Shown here in pieces: positions 21,610 through 31,819 of a stretch of DNA of 64,000 bases. The position numbers and the translations under genes are program-made. Position 1 is the stretch's first letter. Each line of letters starts with the position of its first letter. The stretch is from Dipteris shenzhenensis (lineage: Eukaryota; Polypodiophyta; Polypodiopsida; Gleicheniales), in the NCBI GenBank assembly GCA_047967505.1, contig CM106538.1, one strand, 5' to 3'. The notes under the pieces were generated by a model that ran no database searches, was not told the origin of the DNA, and worked only from the letters and a program-made list of their open reading frames with translations.

Positions 21610-22998
21610 TTATGCCCATCGAGCTTTCCATCCCCTCAATTCAGATCCATCACACACATACTTAATTGACTGAAGATCAGTCAATACAAGGAACTTTGAA
21701 CCATACAAGTAGTGTCTCCAAACCTTAAGAGCATACACTACAGCATAAAGTTCCTTCTCGAGTGTGGGCCAACGATATTGAGTGTCGTCTAGCTTCTTAC
21801 TCTCGAAAGCTACAGGTCTGCCTTCTTGGAATAGAGCTACCCCAATCGCATAATCACTCGCATCGGCCTCTAAAACATAAGGCCGGGTAGGATCAGGTAA
21901 TGCAAGAACGGGTGCTTCCTTAATAGAAAACTTCAAGGTTTCAAAAGCCTTGTTCATTGCATCATTCCAAGAGATCGGCTGGCTAGACCTGCGTCCACGA
22001 CCTTTCAATATATTTGTCAATGGTGCCGTGATATGTGAATAATCACGCACAGACTTCCGTAGAAATACCGTAAATCCTAGAAAAGAACGAAGTTGTTTCA
22101 CAGTCTGAGGGATAGGCCATTCTAAAACCTTCTGGATACGATCCAGATCAATGCTAATACCTTCAGAAGAAATCTTGTGTCCTAAGTAAATGATCTCCTT
22201 CATAAAGAAGTCACATTTACTCATCTTGGCATAGAGCTTATGCTGTCTTAGAATAACTAAGACAATCCGCAGGTGTCCTATGTGATGCTCAAGTGTTCTG
22301 CTATATACCAAGATGTCATCTAAGAACACTACAACAAATTTGCCCAGAAAATCCCTGAACAAATCGTTCAACATCTGCTGAAAAGTAGCAGGAGCATTGG
22401 TCAAACCAAAAGGTAATACAAGAAACTCGTAATGACCATACCTAGTTCGGAATGCGGTTCTATCTATGTGTTTAGCATAGATACGGATTTGGTGATAACC
22501 CGTATGCAAATCAATCTTAGTGAAATACTTCGCTCCGGCCAAACGGTCTATCAGATCATCGGAACGCGGTAGAGGGTATCGATTCTTAATTGTCACTTTA
22601 TTTAATCGTTTATAATCTATACACATTCTCCAGGTAGAATCTTTCTTCTTTCTTAAGAGGACAGGTGCACCCCAAGGTGATTTACTTGGGTGTATATAGC
22701 CCATATTCAGGTAATCCTGAAGCTGTAAAGCTAACTCATCCTCCTCTACCTGGCTCATCGTATAAGGTGGTACACTAATAGGTTGAGCCCCTGGGACTAA
22801 ATCTATGCGATGATCTACTGCCCGTTTTGGAGGTAAACCTTCCGGCAGTTGAGCAGGAAATACATCCTTAAAACTATCTAACAACATTCTCAATTCACGG
22901 TGTTCAAACACACTTAAATCATTCTTGTTAATTACAGAAACAACAACAACTCTATTCCGATCAACAAGTCTACATGCTCCAGGTGCATAACATAACAC
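21610..22998 (-). CDS. Gy2 reverse transcriptase-RNase H
   Basis: 462 codons. RT blocks: WRMCIDYKRLNKVT, FRTRYGHYEFLVLPFGLTNA and the catalytic VVVFLDDILVYS. RNase H keeps Asp (LEADASDYAIG), Glu (TLEKELYAVV) and Asp (VLTDLQSIKY). It ends at a TAA that by comparison with relatives replaced a Glu codon (RWAELMQDFDFE type), a one-base change. Confidence 0.9.
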   Translation of the reverse strand: MLCYAPGACRLVDRNRVVVVSVINKNDLSVFEHRELRMLLDSFKDVFPAQLPEGLPPKRAVDHRIDLVPGAQPISVPPYTMSQVEEDELALQLQDYLNMGYIHPSKSPWGAPVLLRKKKDSTWRMCIDYKRLNKVTIKNRYPLPRSDDLIDRLAGAKYFTKIDLHTGYHQIRIYAKHIDRTAFRTRYGHYEFLVLPFGLTNAPATFQQMLNDLFRDFLGKFVVVFLDDILVYSRTLEHHIGHLRIVLVILRQHKLYAKMSKCDFFMKEIIYLGHKISSEGISIDLDRIQKVLEWPIPQTVKQLRSFLGFTVFLRKSVRDYSHITAPLTNILKGRGRRSSQPISWNDAMNKAFETLKFSIKEAPVLALPDPTRPYVLEADASDYAIGVALFQEGRPVAFESKKLDDTQYRWPTLEKELYAVVYALKVWRHYLYGSKFLVLTDLQSIKYVCDGSELRGWKARWA

Positions 22999-23186
22999 GT
23001 AAGAACCCCTGTGTAGGCTTGAATCCGGATAGGAAGCGCTTCAACCTTGCGACCCCAAAACTGCTTCCCAGCTGGAAGCTGCACCTCATAGGTGTGGTCG
23101 CTAGGTACTGTGGACAGCCCCATCTTCTGCACAAATTTGTAATTAACAAAGTTGTGAGAGCTGCCCGGATCAAAGAGAATGTGAAC
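22930..23186 (-). pseudogene. Gy2 protease
   Basis: After a TAG that ends the gag frame (…RDQ), the same frame reads VHILFDPGSSHNFVNYKFVQ, a retropepsin site with D-P-G in place of D-S-G. The same FDPG variant is used by the intact Gy3, so it is probably functional. The rest runs into the RT region. Confidence 0.75.
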
Positions 23187-24380
23187 CTATTGATCCCTAG
23201 CTTCTCCATAAACTCGGAAAAGATCATGGGAACCAAACAACGAAGTATTGAAAGTACAATTACAAGAGAGTGGGCAGGTAATGACATTTACAGAAATACC
23301 TGTCATCGAGACTTGGTTCGCTCCCTTGGCTGTGGTACGTGGACCCGCCTGGAGCTTCGATCCAAGCACTAACTTTTGATTCTTGCGCTTTGGACACTCA
23401 TTCTTGCTGTGGCCCCGCTCCTCGCAATAGAAGCAACGTCCTTCTTTCTTAAGCCTCAAAGTACGAAGGAAACGGGCTTTACCATTCTTAGCCTGAGTCA
23501 AGTGTTTCTTGGAGGCGTTGTCCGTAGACTTCGTCTCCCCAGTACTAGTCGTAGGCTGAAAGAACTTGCGTTTGTTCTTTCCACTCGTGTCGAAAACTGT
23601 AGTTGCTTTAGCACCGGCCATGGTATCATCATAAATGCGCGCATAATTCATGGCCTCTTGCAACGTTGTGCATTTGTTGTTCTTTATTTGCAACTTGTAT
23701 GAATCTGGCAAACCATCCACGAAGAAACCTAACAAGGTCACTGGATCCATCTTTGTGGCCCTGCTCTGCAGATCCCGAAATCTTTGAAGATAAACTTCAA
23801 AGGACAAGTTTAGCTTTGACATATCGAGGGCTTTAAGCTTGCCAATGATATCATAATTGTCCTCCTTCTTCAGGAACTCCTTCCTGAAGATCCCTTCGAA
23901 ATCTGTCCATGTATCCGGCTTAGGCTGGAGTTCCTTCCACCATAGCAACGCTTCACCTGACATGGACCCGGCTGCAAGCTGGATTTTATTCTCATCTGGG
24001 TATGGGTGGAACTGAAAGTGTACCTGCCACTTGTGTAACCAAGTATCAACTACCTCCTTCGTTCGAGACTTTTGATCTCCCGGAAAAGGGTCTAGAGTTA
24101 TATTCGGACCTAGCATTGAAGCCATGGCATCCACATGCGTGAGTGCCTGCACAGTGCTAGCCAGAAGAGTGAGAGTCGCCTGAATCCCTTGGAGTTGCTG
24201 TGTCAACCCCGTTTGATTTGCATTAACCTGCTCGAATTTTCCATCCAGAGCAATGGTGAATTCATTGAAGGCCTTTTTCGTAATCAGGTCATCATAAAGA
24301 CCCTGATCCTCCTCTCCCACAGGAGTGTAATCCAAATCCTGCTCTCCCATGGTGAACTCGGGATTTGCAGAGTCAGACAT
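23187..24380 (-). CDS. Gy2 gag
   Basis: The start is taken at MSDSANPEFTMGEQDLDY (24380). An upstream in-frame ATG at 24608 would add 76 unlikely residues from the leader. Capsid: LQPKPDTWTDFEGIFRKEFL and VYLQRFRDLQSRATKMD. The zinc knuckle CFYCEERGHSKNEC is intact CCHC. It ends at a TAG before protease, possibly a mutation, since relatives fuse the two. Confidence 0.85.
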   Translation of the reverse strand: MSDSANPEFTMGEQDLDYTPVGEEDQGLYDDLITKKAFNEFTIALDGKFEQVNANQTGLTQQLQGIQATLTLLASTVQALTHVDAMASMLGPNITLDPFPGDQKSRTKEVVDTWLHKWQVHFQFHPYPDENKIQLAAGSMSGEALLWWKELQPKPDTWTDFEGIFRKEFLKKEDNYDIIGKLKALDMSKLNLSFEVYLQRFRDLQSRATKMDPVTLLGFFVDGLPDSYKLQIKNNKCTTLQEAMNYARIYDDTMAGAKATTVFDTSGKNKRKFFQPTTSTGETKSTDNASKKHLTQAKNGKARFLRTLRLKKEGRCFYCEERGHSKNECPKRKNQKLVLGSKLQAGPRTTAKGANQVSMTGISVNVITCPLSCNCTFNTSLFGSHDLFRVYGEARDQ

Positions 24381-24589
24381 AACTGAAATCTGATTTGAAT
24401 ATAAACTAAGAGAAATAACTGACTGAATCGAAGCGCAAAGGAGAATGGAATAGAGGAAAACCGTCCCAAGAGATGCTGACGGAAGGAGATGCTGAAAACT
24501 GGCGAACCCGGAGGCGCAACAATCCCGGATTCTGGCTGAAGTCAATGCTGGATGCAGCGTACGGAATCTTGCAACGATCCGGTATCCTG

Positions 24590-24780
24590 CTGACCGTACA
24601 GGTGACACAGCAGTACGGACGGGTGACGTGGCTGTACGGCAGCTGACGCAGTCCGTACGACAGCTGACGCAGGCCGTACAACAGCCGACGCAGGCTGTAC
24701 AACGACTGACGCTGGCCGTACAGTGGCTGACGCAGGCCGTACGACGGCTGATGACGCAGGTACGGATGGCTGGCGCAAGT
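24590..24780. promoter_or_regulatory. GTACGG/CTGACGCAG minisatellite in Gy2 leader
   Basis: About seven imperfect units of 21-24 bp contain CTGACGCAG and GTACGG/GTACAA alternately (plus strand). It lies between the primer site and gag. On the element's own strand the units read CCGTAC or TTGTAC plus CTGCGTCAG. CCGTAC(A/G) is the published type of SPL/SBP-box binding site; a role here is inference. Confidence 0.7.
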
Positions 24781-25298
24781 GAGGGATGTTTGCAAAGGCT
24801 ATGGCTGGTGGTTGGAGCCCTGTCCTACTATATAGGGAACAGGGCAGCCTAATTAGGAAGCCCTGCTTCCAAAAAAGGCCCAGCCTCCCAGCTTTGGAGG
24901 GTGGTGCTTTATCGAAAAAAGCAACACACCTCCCAGGGGGTGGCCGCACCCTACTCCTGCACCTTGCGCCTCTCCCTACCCTGCCGAAATCCATACCAGC
25001 CATGGCGTCCAATCTCCGCCTCCCCCGCAGCCCTTGTCAGTCCCTTCGCCTCTCTTTCCTCCTTCTCTGCTCTCTCTCTGCTTCCTACATCCTTCTCTCT
25101 CAGCCCCCTTCAGGAAGTTCGAAATTCTCTCCTTCTTTCTCCTACCTTTTTCCAACATCCTGCCCACCCCTTCTAACCCAAGAACCCAGCAGAATTCTCA
25201 ACAGCAAATTTCGAATTTTAGGGCATACCTGGAGAAAGAATTCGTCAAAAATTCTCGCATCAGAAATTCCTACCTCAGGAGCTGGCTCTGATACCAAC

Positions 25299-25826
25299 TG
25301 ACACGTCCCAGCACTCCTGAAACCTCTGATCTGCAAAACAAACACACACCACGTGAGAACTGAGCAGGCTTCTCACCACCCAACCATGACATCTACGGGA
25401 TGTGATCCCGAATCAGGAGATGTCCCCTCCGAGCCACGAGCTGAGCTACTGGCACGAACTCCCAATCAGATCCAAACCAGCCTGGTGTCCCATACCACCA
25501 GGTGGCGCTGTGAAGCCCTGGATCTGCCACTGGGCCTTGGGCTACGCTAAGATGCAGGCGTGCGTCCGCGATTCAATCTAGGAACAGACTTGGCACCTAG
25601 GAACGAAACTTGATCCCAACTGCACACTGAGAACTGAACCCCCTGGGCCCCTTTTATAGACTCGGGCCCCGAGCGCCAAAAATAGCGAAGACCTATAAAT
25701 AGTTCGTACCCTTGCCACTCAACCCGAGAATCAAGCCTGCCTAGCTCTAAGCCTCCCCAAGCTACCTGAGCTAGTCCTGTGTACCTAGTACACGTCAGAT
25801 ACCAATCCGTGTCCGTGCACATGACA
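25299..25826 (-). repeat. Gy2 5' LTR and primer site
   Basis: It is 528 bp, the same ends as the 3' copy. The complement of TGGTATCAGAGCC (initiator Met-tRNA site) lies at 25284-25296, two bases from the LTR. TATAAAA is at 25652-25658. The region 24781-25283 is untranslated leader with a CT-rich stretch. Confidence 0.9.
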
Positions 25827-26150
25827 AAAGTCCTCAGATGCTGAGATGGCAGACCCACCAACAGAGAAGACTAAAAGATCCCGCAGGAGCAAGTGGTCGC
25901 CCTCGAATTTTTCCATCGGCTCGGGGCAAGAAGACTATTCGGTCGTTCAAGACCTTGCTCATCGTTCTTTGAGCATCACGCTCTCTCAACTAATAGCATT
26001 AAGCCCTAAGGTGAGACGTGAGCTACAACAAGGGCTCTCAACAAGAAGACTATTCGGTCGTTCAGGACCTTGCTCATCGTTCTTTGAGCATCACGCTCCC
26101 TCAACTAATAGCATTAAGCCCTAAGGTGAGACGTGAGCTACAGCAAGGGC
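25827..26150 (+). pseudogene. Gy1b gag end with 115-bp tandem duplication
   Basis: The gag resumes (MADPPTEKTKRSRRSKW). A block starting CAAGAAGACTATTCGGTCGT occurs at 25927 and 26042 with three or four differences. The sister Gy1a has one copy. The duplication shifts the frame. Confidence 0.8.
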
Positions 26151-26154
26151 CCTC

Positions 26155-26765
26155 AACAAGGAGGAACAAGAAAAAGGAAAAGGTAAGAGAGGTATCTTCT
26201 ATCTCTGAAGAAATTCATCGGCACCCACATACAGTCGATGTCATCATAGATAATTGCCGTGTCAAAAATGTGTGTGTTGATGGGGGAGCTGCATGTAATA
26301 TCATGGTGCCCCGAATCATGAAGAAATTGAATTTGAAATGTACAAGGCGTTCCTCCACTCGAATCAAGGTAGCAGAGATGGTCGACGACTCGCCACCCTG
26401 GGAGTCATTGAGGATTTGCCAATCACTGTCAATGGGTTGACCACCACCGTCAATTTCTATGTAGTGGACATTGAAGATATAGGCAGGAGTTACCCAGCCA
26501 TACTCGGGAGACCATGGTTGAGAAAGAGTGATGCAGTCAGCTATTGGAAGACAGGACACATGTCTTTTCGTGCTTCTAGGGAGAAGATCCCGATGCAACC
26601 AGGTACCACGGAACCAGAAGAAGAAGAGGAGCAAGACAGTGATACTCTCTCATCCTCGATGTCTGAATCAATGGAAGAATCAAATGGGGGGGGAGTTCTC
26701 AGAGAAGGAAGTTTACATGATGAGGGTGTCTTCGACCCCGCCACCTGCAGAAAAGGTAACAGCTA
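26155..26765 (+). pseudogene. Gy1b protease
   Basis: It encodes VCVDGGAACNIMVPRIMKKL at 26268-26327, then, after a frame change near 26380, DGRRLATLGVIEDLPITVNG, VDIEDIGRSYPAILGRPWLR and an acidic EEEEEQDSD linker. This is the same order as Gy1a. Confidence 0.75.
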
Positions 26766-27392
26766 GTCCTCAACAGCTTGAATCTATGCTTTTCCAAGAC
26801 CTCACTCCAAGTGAGAAAGATGAGTTCCTAGAAATGTTCAAAGATTTCCCTGACCTTTTCGCAACTAGCTACCGCCACCTTCGCCATTTGAGGGCGTCAA
26901 GCCTGACCCCGAGAAGGTAGAAGCTATCCTCAAGCTCTCCCAAATAATAACTCAACATCAGGTACGCTCATTTGTCAATCTAGCAAGATACTATCGCCGC
27001 TTCATTGATCAATATGCTGCTTTGAGAAGACCCATGACTATGCTATTAAAAGATGCGGTTGATTTCTCTTGGGATGAGGATTGTGATCATGGGTTTCCAC
27101 AAATCAAGAATGCTCTGGCTTCAGAACCCATTCTACGCAATCCAGATTGGTCAAAGACTTTCTATATCAATCCTGGGTTTGAAGAGCACACTCTGGCAGG
27201 TATTCTTCTCTAGCAAGGGGAGGATTGGTTCATGTATCCCGTTCGATTTGCTTCTCGACAATTACTCGACACTGAGCGACACTATTCAGAGACTGATAAG
27301 CATGACTTGTCTTTGGTGTTTTGCATTAAGAAATTTAGGCATTATGTGGCTGGAAAGTCCTTAATTATACTCACTAGCACTGGTCTTGCAAA
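26766..27392 (+). pseudogene. Gy1b RT remnant with RT core deleted, plus RNase H
   Basis: The RT start (LFQDLTPSEKDEFLEMFKDF) jumps at about 26887 to GVKPDPEKVEAILKLS, so about 660 bp of the palm domain including FVDD are gone. The connection and RNase H follow: FYINPGFEEHTLAGIL and LTSTGLAK show the same Asn and Thr/Ser replacements of catalytic Asp as Gy1a. It breaks off into LTR sequence at 27392. Confidence 0.8.
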
Positions 27393-27827
27393 GCACTCTC
27401 AATTGTGTGCGACAACCCTTTGCCTCATTTTTCCACATAAATCAAGCCCCGTATCTCAAGTCTAAGATACTCCCTTGATCTCTTCCCAATTTTATAATAC
27501 GTTCAAACCTCTAGGAGGACAAGTGGAGGGATGGCACAAGGAATCTTGCCACCTCATCCTACTTTCCCATTATTTAACTTGCTCTCTTGGGCCTTCTATA
27601 CCCCACATGGCTATCTTGCTCTTCATTCCCTCCCCTTCTAATTCCCTCCCCTTCTAATTCCTTTTTCCCTCTCATGATAACGTTTCACCCTCATGTTCTC
27701 CTTTCCTCTATTGCCTCCGAGCGTCGCCATGCTTAGCCTCTAGCCTCTGGTCCTGATTTCTTTTCCGGCTAATAACACACACACATATTAATCTCTTTTT
27801 CCTTATACAAATTTATCCATAACAATT
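27392..27827. repeat. Scrambled Gy1-type LTR pieces
   Basis: 27392-27608 matches the LTR in the same direction as 14121-15055. 27609-27778 matches the end of the LTR in the opposite direction (like 15880-16037). 27778-27827 is the first 50 bp of the LTR again in minus orientation. The last junction lies inside ACACACACA. Confidence 0.7.
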
Positions 27828-28143
27828 TCCCCTCCCAGGCAGGGAATGCACAGCATTTCCATGCATGGGTCCATCACGCACAAAGAAGGGCTTGAGATAA
27901 CGCTTGTTTATCACCTTCCTACCATATGACTCATGCAACTCCTGAACTTGTACAGACCCATTGCTACGTTCCTTGATGACTTTGTATGGACCGGTCCACA
28001 GTGGCAGAAACTTCTTATCCATTTGGCGGTCCAATCTGTTATCAAAGCATAGCACAACATCCCCCTCAGCAAAGTGGCTTTCTCATCCCTTGCGAATCTT
28101 AGCATCAAAGCGGATCTTTTGTCGATTATTTTGAATCTCTGTT
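27828..28143 (-). pseudogene. Gy1-type integrase C-terminus and polypurine tract (third copy)
   Basis: It encodes MLCFDNRLDRQMDKKFLPLW, VINKRYLKPFFVRDGPMHGN and ends at a GGGAGGGGAAAT polypurine tract touching the LTR start. It has minus orientation, opposite to Gy1b, and preserves the integrase end that Copia-4 destroyed in Gy1a. It must come from Gy1a by rearrangement or from a third element. Confidence 0.75.
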
Positions 28144-28149
28144 TAATGT

Positions 28150-28330
28150 AGAGCAGTGTGTGGGGGGGGGGATGTGCTCATCCCATTTTGGGATAGTGAC
28201 TCTGTAATATAAAGCAACAAAAAATTTTCACACAAAAAAAGAGTGTGTGTGTGTGGGGATGTGTGTGTGGGCACATGCGTGTGCGTGAGTGTGAGTGCAC
28301 GTGCGCACGCGCGTGTGTGTTTTTTTTTTG
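28150..28330. repeat. GT-rich microsatellite region
   Basis: G run (28162-28170), then mixed GT/GC repeats at 28242-28319 and a T run at 28320-28329, with no other feature. It lies just inside the giant intron, about 170 bp from the PTAC10 exon at 28497. Confidence 0.8.
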
Positions 28331-28496
28331 CATCCAAGGAAACTATGGGTCACCAATGACATGTCACAGATACTTTGGAGACACAAACATGCCTTTGAAA
28401 AACTTGGGATCGAGTACTTCTTTTTAAAGAAGAACTTATCAAAGGTAATAAAAGGACATCCCCACACTGAATCACGAGCATCCCGCAAGCATATAC

Positions 28497-28589
28497 CTTG
28501 AAACGGTATGGATGATGCGAAATTGGTTGTTTCTTCTCATCCTCAGGATGAGGCCTCCTTCGTGGCCAGTAAGGTCTACCCGCATCCCT
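28497..28589 (-). CDS. PTAC10: PTAC10 exon, Pro/Arg-rich linker
   Basis: This 93-bp exon (31 codons, phase 0 at both ends) encodes RDAGRPYWPRRRPHPEDEKK and then QPISHHPYRFK. The RD-x-GRP...P..P..EE pattern matches the linker of the family. The acceptor is CTGCAG and the donor is GTATAT. The next exon in the gene lies 24.7 kb away at 3769. Confidence 0.8.
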
Positions 28590-28751
28590 CTGCAGCAGAC
28601 TCTTTGATGAGGAAAAAAACAATACAAACTAGAATTCATCACATAACTTCTTTGGAGTCCAAAAAAGTGAATTTGTGAAAAAAAGTAGAATTCATTGCAT
28701 AACTTCTTTAGAATGAAAAAAAATTAGATTTGTGAACTGCAAACATCTTAC

Positions 28752-28818
28752 AGTTACAACATCCATGTTGGTTTCGTCTTTTCTCACAAAGATAGGAGGA
28801 TGCTTGAACCTATGGAAT
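28752..28818 (-). CDS. PTAC10: PTAC10 exon, F..PPIF linker
   Basis: This 67-bp exon encodes (I)FHRFKHPPIFVRKDETNM and then DVVT. The acceptor is TTTTTCAG and the donor is GTAAGA, and it ends in phase 0. The family has a similar IF-x-K-F-x-x-PPIF segment directly after the NPNIDH stretch, which is why this exon was preferred over another open stretch at 29102-29171. Confidence 0.8.
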
Positions 28819-29320
28819 CTGAAAAACAAGTAGGGCCATGACAAAAGTCACATTCGGCCAAATTACAAGCTTGGAATAATTTTTTGCTCAAATTAGAGAA
28901 TTAGCGAATCAATGCTTTTGGTTAGATGCAAATTTTTATACATGCATCCCCTTCATACACTCTTTTTGTGCTGCACTTTCATGTGATATACTACCATTCA
29001 TGTATGCATCATTTGATGTACTACCTTTCATGTATGCATCTTTTTACCATGATGGGCCATGCTTCACGCCACCTGAAAAGTCCAAGCGAAGCCTAAATTG
29101 CTTATAATAGTTCACATAGGCATCCTATGTAGATTGGGCGTATGGGGAGGCGGTATGAAACAAACAACCCCCTAGAAAAAAAAACATTATAAAAGCAAAT
29201 AGGTTCCATCCTCCTTGATCCTTGAGCTGCTTTACTATCGGTCAAATACATTCATTGACATTCCTAAGGTTACAAAGGCAAAAGCACCTCTAGATTCACA
29301 CTAAGGAGCCAAAAACTCAC

Positions 29321-29394
29321 ATAAGATGGTCAATGTTTGGATTTACAAAACGCATCTCCACAGGAAACCGAAAGCGATATGGATCTCTCTTTGC
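29321..29394 (-). CDS. PTAC10: PTAC10 exon following the S1 domain
   Basis: This 74-bp exon encodes AKRDPYRFRFPVEMRFVNPN and then IDHL plus two bases. The AKRDPYRFRFP and NPNIDHL strings are what I most strongly associate with PTAC10 in plants. The acceptor is GTGCAG and the donor is GTGAGT. The phase-2 end (AT) joins to A of the next exon to give isoleucine. Confidence 0.85.
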
Positions 29395-29644
29395 CTGCAC
29401 AAGGGCACTAAAATGAAAAATTTGTTAACGCTACTAACAATCATTTATGATTTCATTAAATCCATTCCATTCCACACACAAAAATCTGAACAAATTAGAA
29501 TGATAAAATCATGTGTGCACTTTGCCTGTATTTCATAGCTTGTATCAATTAGTAGCCTTATCCCACAATGGTAGACGAGCTCCACATGTTTATTGACGTC
29601 AAGGACTGATTAGATAAATGCATGTGATTAGAGGAGGTACTTAC

Positions 29645-29726
29645 TATAACTTCAACTTGAACCACCATGCCGACTTTGATATGATCTCGAATATAATACC
29701 AATCATTGCGCCTTATCGGAATCCAC
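29645..29726 (-). CDS. PTAC10: PTAC10 exon, second half of S1 domain
   Basis: This 82-bp exon starts in phase 2 and ends in phase 0. It encodes WIPIRRNDWYYIRDHIKVGM and then VVQVEVI. The VGM-x-V-x-V-E-V segment is the last strand of an S1 fold. The acceptor is CTGTAG and the donor is a consensus GTAAGT. No stop interrupts the frame. Confidence 0.85.
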
Positions 29727-31819
29727 CTACAGTTCACAATAAAAATTATAAAGTAGCACCCCCAATACCCATTCCTAATCATCAAAACTACTAGCAACAA
29801 ATGTGCAAGTTCTTAAATTGTGTTAAAAATATTGAGAGATAGTTAGCCTTAAAACTCAGCTAAGAAAAGAAATGTTAGAACAATTTCATGTATGATTCCA
29901 AAGCAAGTTTGTTAGCACTCGCATATTTTGAAAGACAGAAAAACAAAAATAGACTTGTAAAATCATTCAAAGTAGAGATCATTTGAAAGGGGGAAATTTT
30001 ACAAAGGAGCAAAGAGAGAACAAGATGAGGATTACATACGGATGGAGCTTAAAAAAGGTTAAGTATTCACACTCATATATTACACAAAGTAAGCATCGGA
30101 ACTGCAAGGTATGACTAGAGTGGATCTGCAAAGACATAGACTTTAGCCTAAATTAAAAACCCTAAAAGTGCCTAAAATATGACAAGAGTGGATCTGCAAA
30201 GACATAGACTTTAGCCTAAATTAAAAACCCTAAAAGTGCCTAAAATTGAACTCTGCATCCAGTAACATATATAGACAAATCATGAAAATGTGCAACCCAA
30301 ATGATAAATCATTAATAAGGACTCTAAATAATAATTGTTGAATAACTTCAATGCTGTGACTAAAAATAAAGTCTAAACTCACCCAAAAAAACAATTGAAT
30401 TATATTTGAACCCCCTCATGGAGGAAGTAGAGCAAGACAAACCATCATCAGGTGATTGCCTAGTCCATAGTCTATCGTAAAGTATACAATCTATAAGATT
30501 TGTCAAAAAAAGACTAATCTCCACCAGTCACACCTTCGTCCCACCAAACCCATCTAGCTTGCCACTATAATCTTCAAGATTGCCCGTCAACCAGATTGAA
30601 ATTCCAAAACCCATGCTGTCTAAGCACTCATTCGGCAAATAAATCAAGATTATTCTAATGGATTAAAAAACAACATTTCCAACAGATAGCGTGTTCGGAA
30701 GGCAGTCACTTGCTGCGGTTGGTACGGCAGCGTCACTTGCACTTGAACTTTATCGAATCAAGCAAGCTTGATGGAACGAACTCTTCATTGTGGAAGTTTA
30801 AGATGAAGACCCGGTCATGGTGGGGAACCCATGGAAGGTCGTGATCTGCTTGGAGAAGCGTGCAGTCTCAACTGCCATATGAAGGTCGTGATCAGCTTGG
30901 TAAAGTGTGCAGTCTCAACTTCCATTACACCAAACAAGGAGGTCGTTGAAGATGATGATGATGAAGATGAGAGTGGGAGGAGAAGGATGCACAAACAGTA
31001 GTTACATGAGGGTGAAGCTAGCGGACAAGAATGTAACACTAATCTAGAGGGATACAACCGCAATGGAGGCATTGGAGATCTTTCAAGGCCGGTACGAGCC
31101 CCGAATTCTAGCCTGTGTGATCGAGAAATAAAGAAATAAAGTTTATTAAAGTCTTCGGAAGACCGATGGTTCACTGAGACCATGAGAAACCTGATACAAC
31201 ACAAGCCGAAAGGGTGGAAGGGTGGAGCTACTAAACGAGCATCAACACCCATACTAAAGTGCTAAATGCCACTTAGTTATAATAACATCAGTGATAACAT
31301 CATATCAATATTAATATGGCCAACTCTATCATCACAACCACCACATGTCATCAAAGTACAAGGCCCCCCACCCCTCCCCCCCCCCTTTGCCCTCAAGGAT
31401 GGTGGGGGAGTGGTAACATGAAATCAGATATAGAGTGCTGTCAATTCTCTGTGGGTGTAGGCGTGCACCATCTCCTAGCTGTGGCCCTGCGTCTAACAAG
31501 GGCTATGATGACCCCTGTCCGTCGCACTCCAACCCTAATCATGGAGGGAATACCCCAAGTGTAATCTATGCATCCCTCCTCTGTTAGGTGTGTCGCATCG
31601 CCGGCTCAGGATCACGTCCGTGTCGGAGGCCCGCAGGGCAAAGCCTATGTGGTCTGGCTGGAAAAACTCGGTGATCATACTCTGAGAAGAGTTTGCTACT
31701 GTGCCCTGTCCCTATCTCTCTGATCTAAGTAATCGCTCTCGGTGTCGAACTGTCTCATGAAGGTAAACGGCCAAAAATCTCTAGTTCAGAAGAGAGAGAA
31801 AGCAGGATAGCAACTTGGA
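29727..31819. other. Part of the 5.1-kb PTAC10 intron, AT-rich, two small tandem duplications
   Basis: A 67-bp unit is duplicated around 30114-30243 (AGTGGATCTGCAAAGACATA) and a 47-bp unit around 30835-30927 (AAGGTCGTGATC..). A C run lies at 31366-31385. No supported exon was found; an exon-like stretch at 30040-30102 has in-frame stops in all three frames. Confidence 0.5.

Larger units (their letters stand above)
19457..25826 (-). mobile_element. Gy2, Ty3/gypsy chromovirus inserted in Gy1b gag
   Basis: Two 528-bp LTRs flank gag, protease, RT-RNase H, integrase and a chromodomain in minus orientation. The host reads GGAGC at the same place in Gy1a; the flanks here read AGAGC (left) and AAAGT (right), a decayed 5-bp target duplication. 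The LTRs differ at about 14 positions by eye (about 97% identity). Confidence 0.9.
8490..27392. repeat. Giant inverted repeat: Gy1a and Gy1b head to head
   Basis: Left arm 8490-15055 and right arm 15056-19456 plus 25827-27392 are reverse complements in the same order (LTR, leader, ORF, RNase H, gag, protease, RT/RNase H), with no spacer at 15055/15056. A 255-bp stretch of the RNase H compared by eye is about 93% identical. The right arm is interrupted by Gy2 (19457-25826) and lacks about 0.66 kb of RT. Confidence 0.85.

Noticed and set aside
24406-25301. ORFs over the Gy2 leader minisatellite and CT-rich stretch
   Set aside because: Repeat-driven or low complexity; located between LTR and gag.
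28150-28330. CRISPR-like or other spaced repeat array
   Set aside because: Plain GT/GC microsatellite without spacers. No array of constant repeats with unique spacers exists in the window.
28295-28501. Plus-strand ORF (KLWVTNDMSQILWRHKHAFEK...)
   Set aside because: It overlaps a GT microsatellite and the donor side of a PTAC10 exon on the other strand. No family motif is seen.
29102-29171. Open stretch after a strong TTTTTTCTAG acceptor, which could end the gene
   Set aside because: The exon at 28752-28818 joins in phase and matches the family (PPIF), so this is intron.
30040-30102. Exon-like stretch on the minus strand with CAG acceptor and GTATGT donor
   Set aside because: On careful re-reading all three frames contain a stop, and the PTAC10 frame joins perfectly from 34845 to 29726 without it.
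30815-31252. 145-codon minus-strand ORF in the 5.1-kb intron
   Set aside because: Low-complexity serine run and a 47-bp tandem duplication; no motif and no splice sites in phase.
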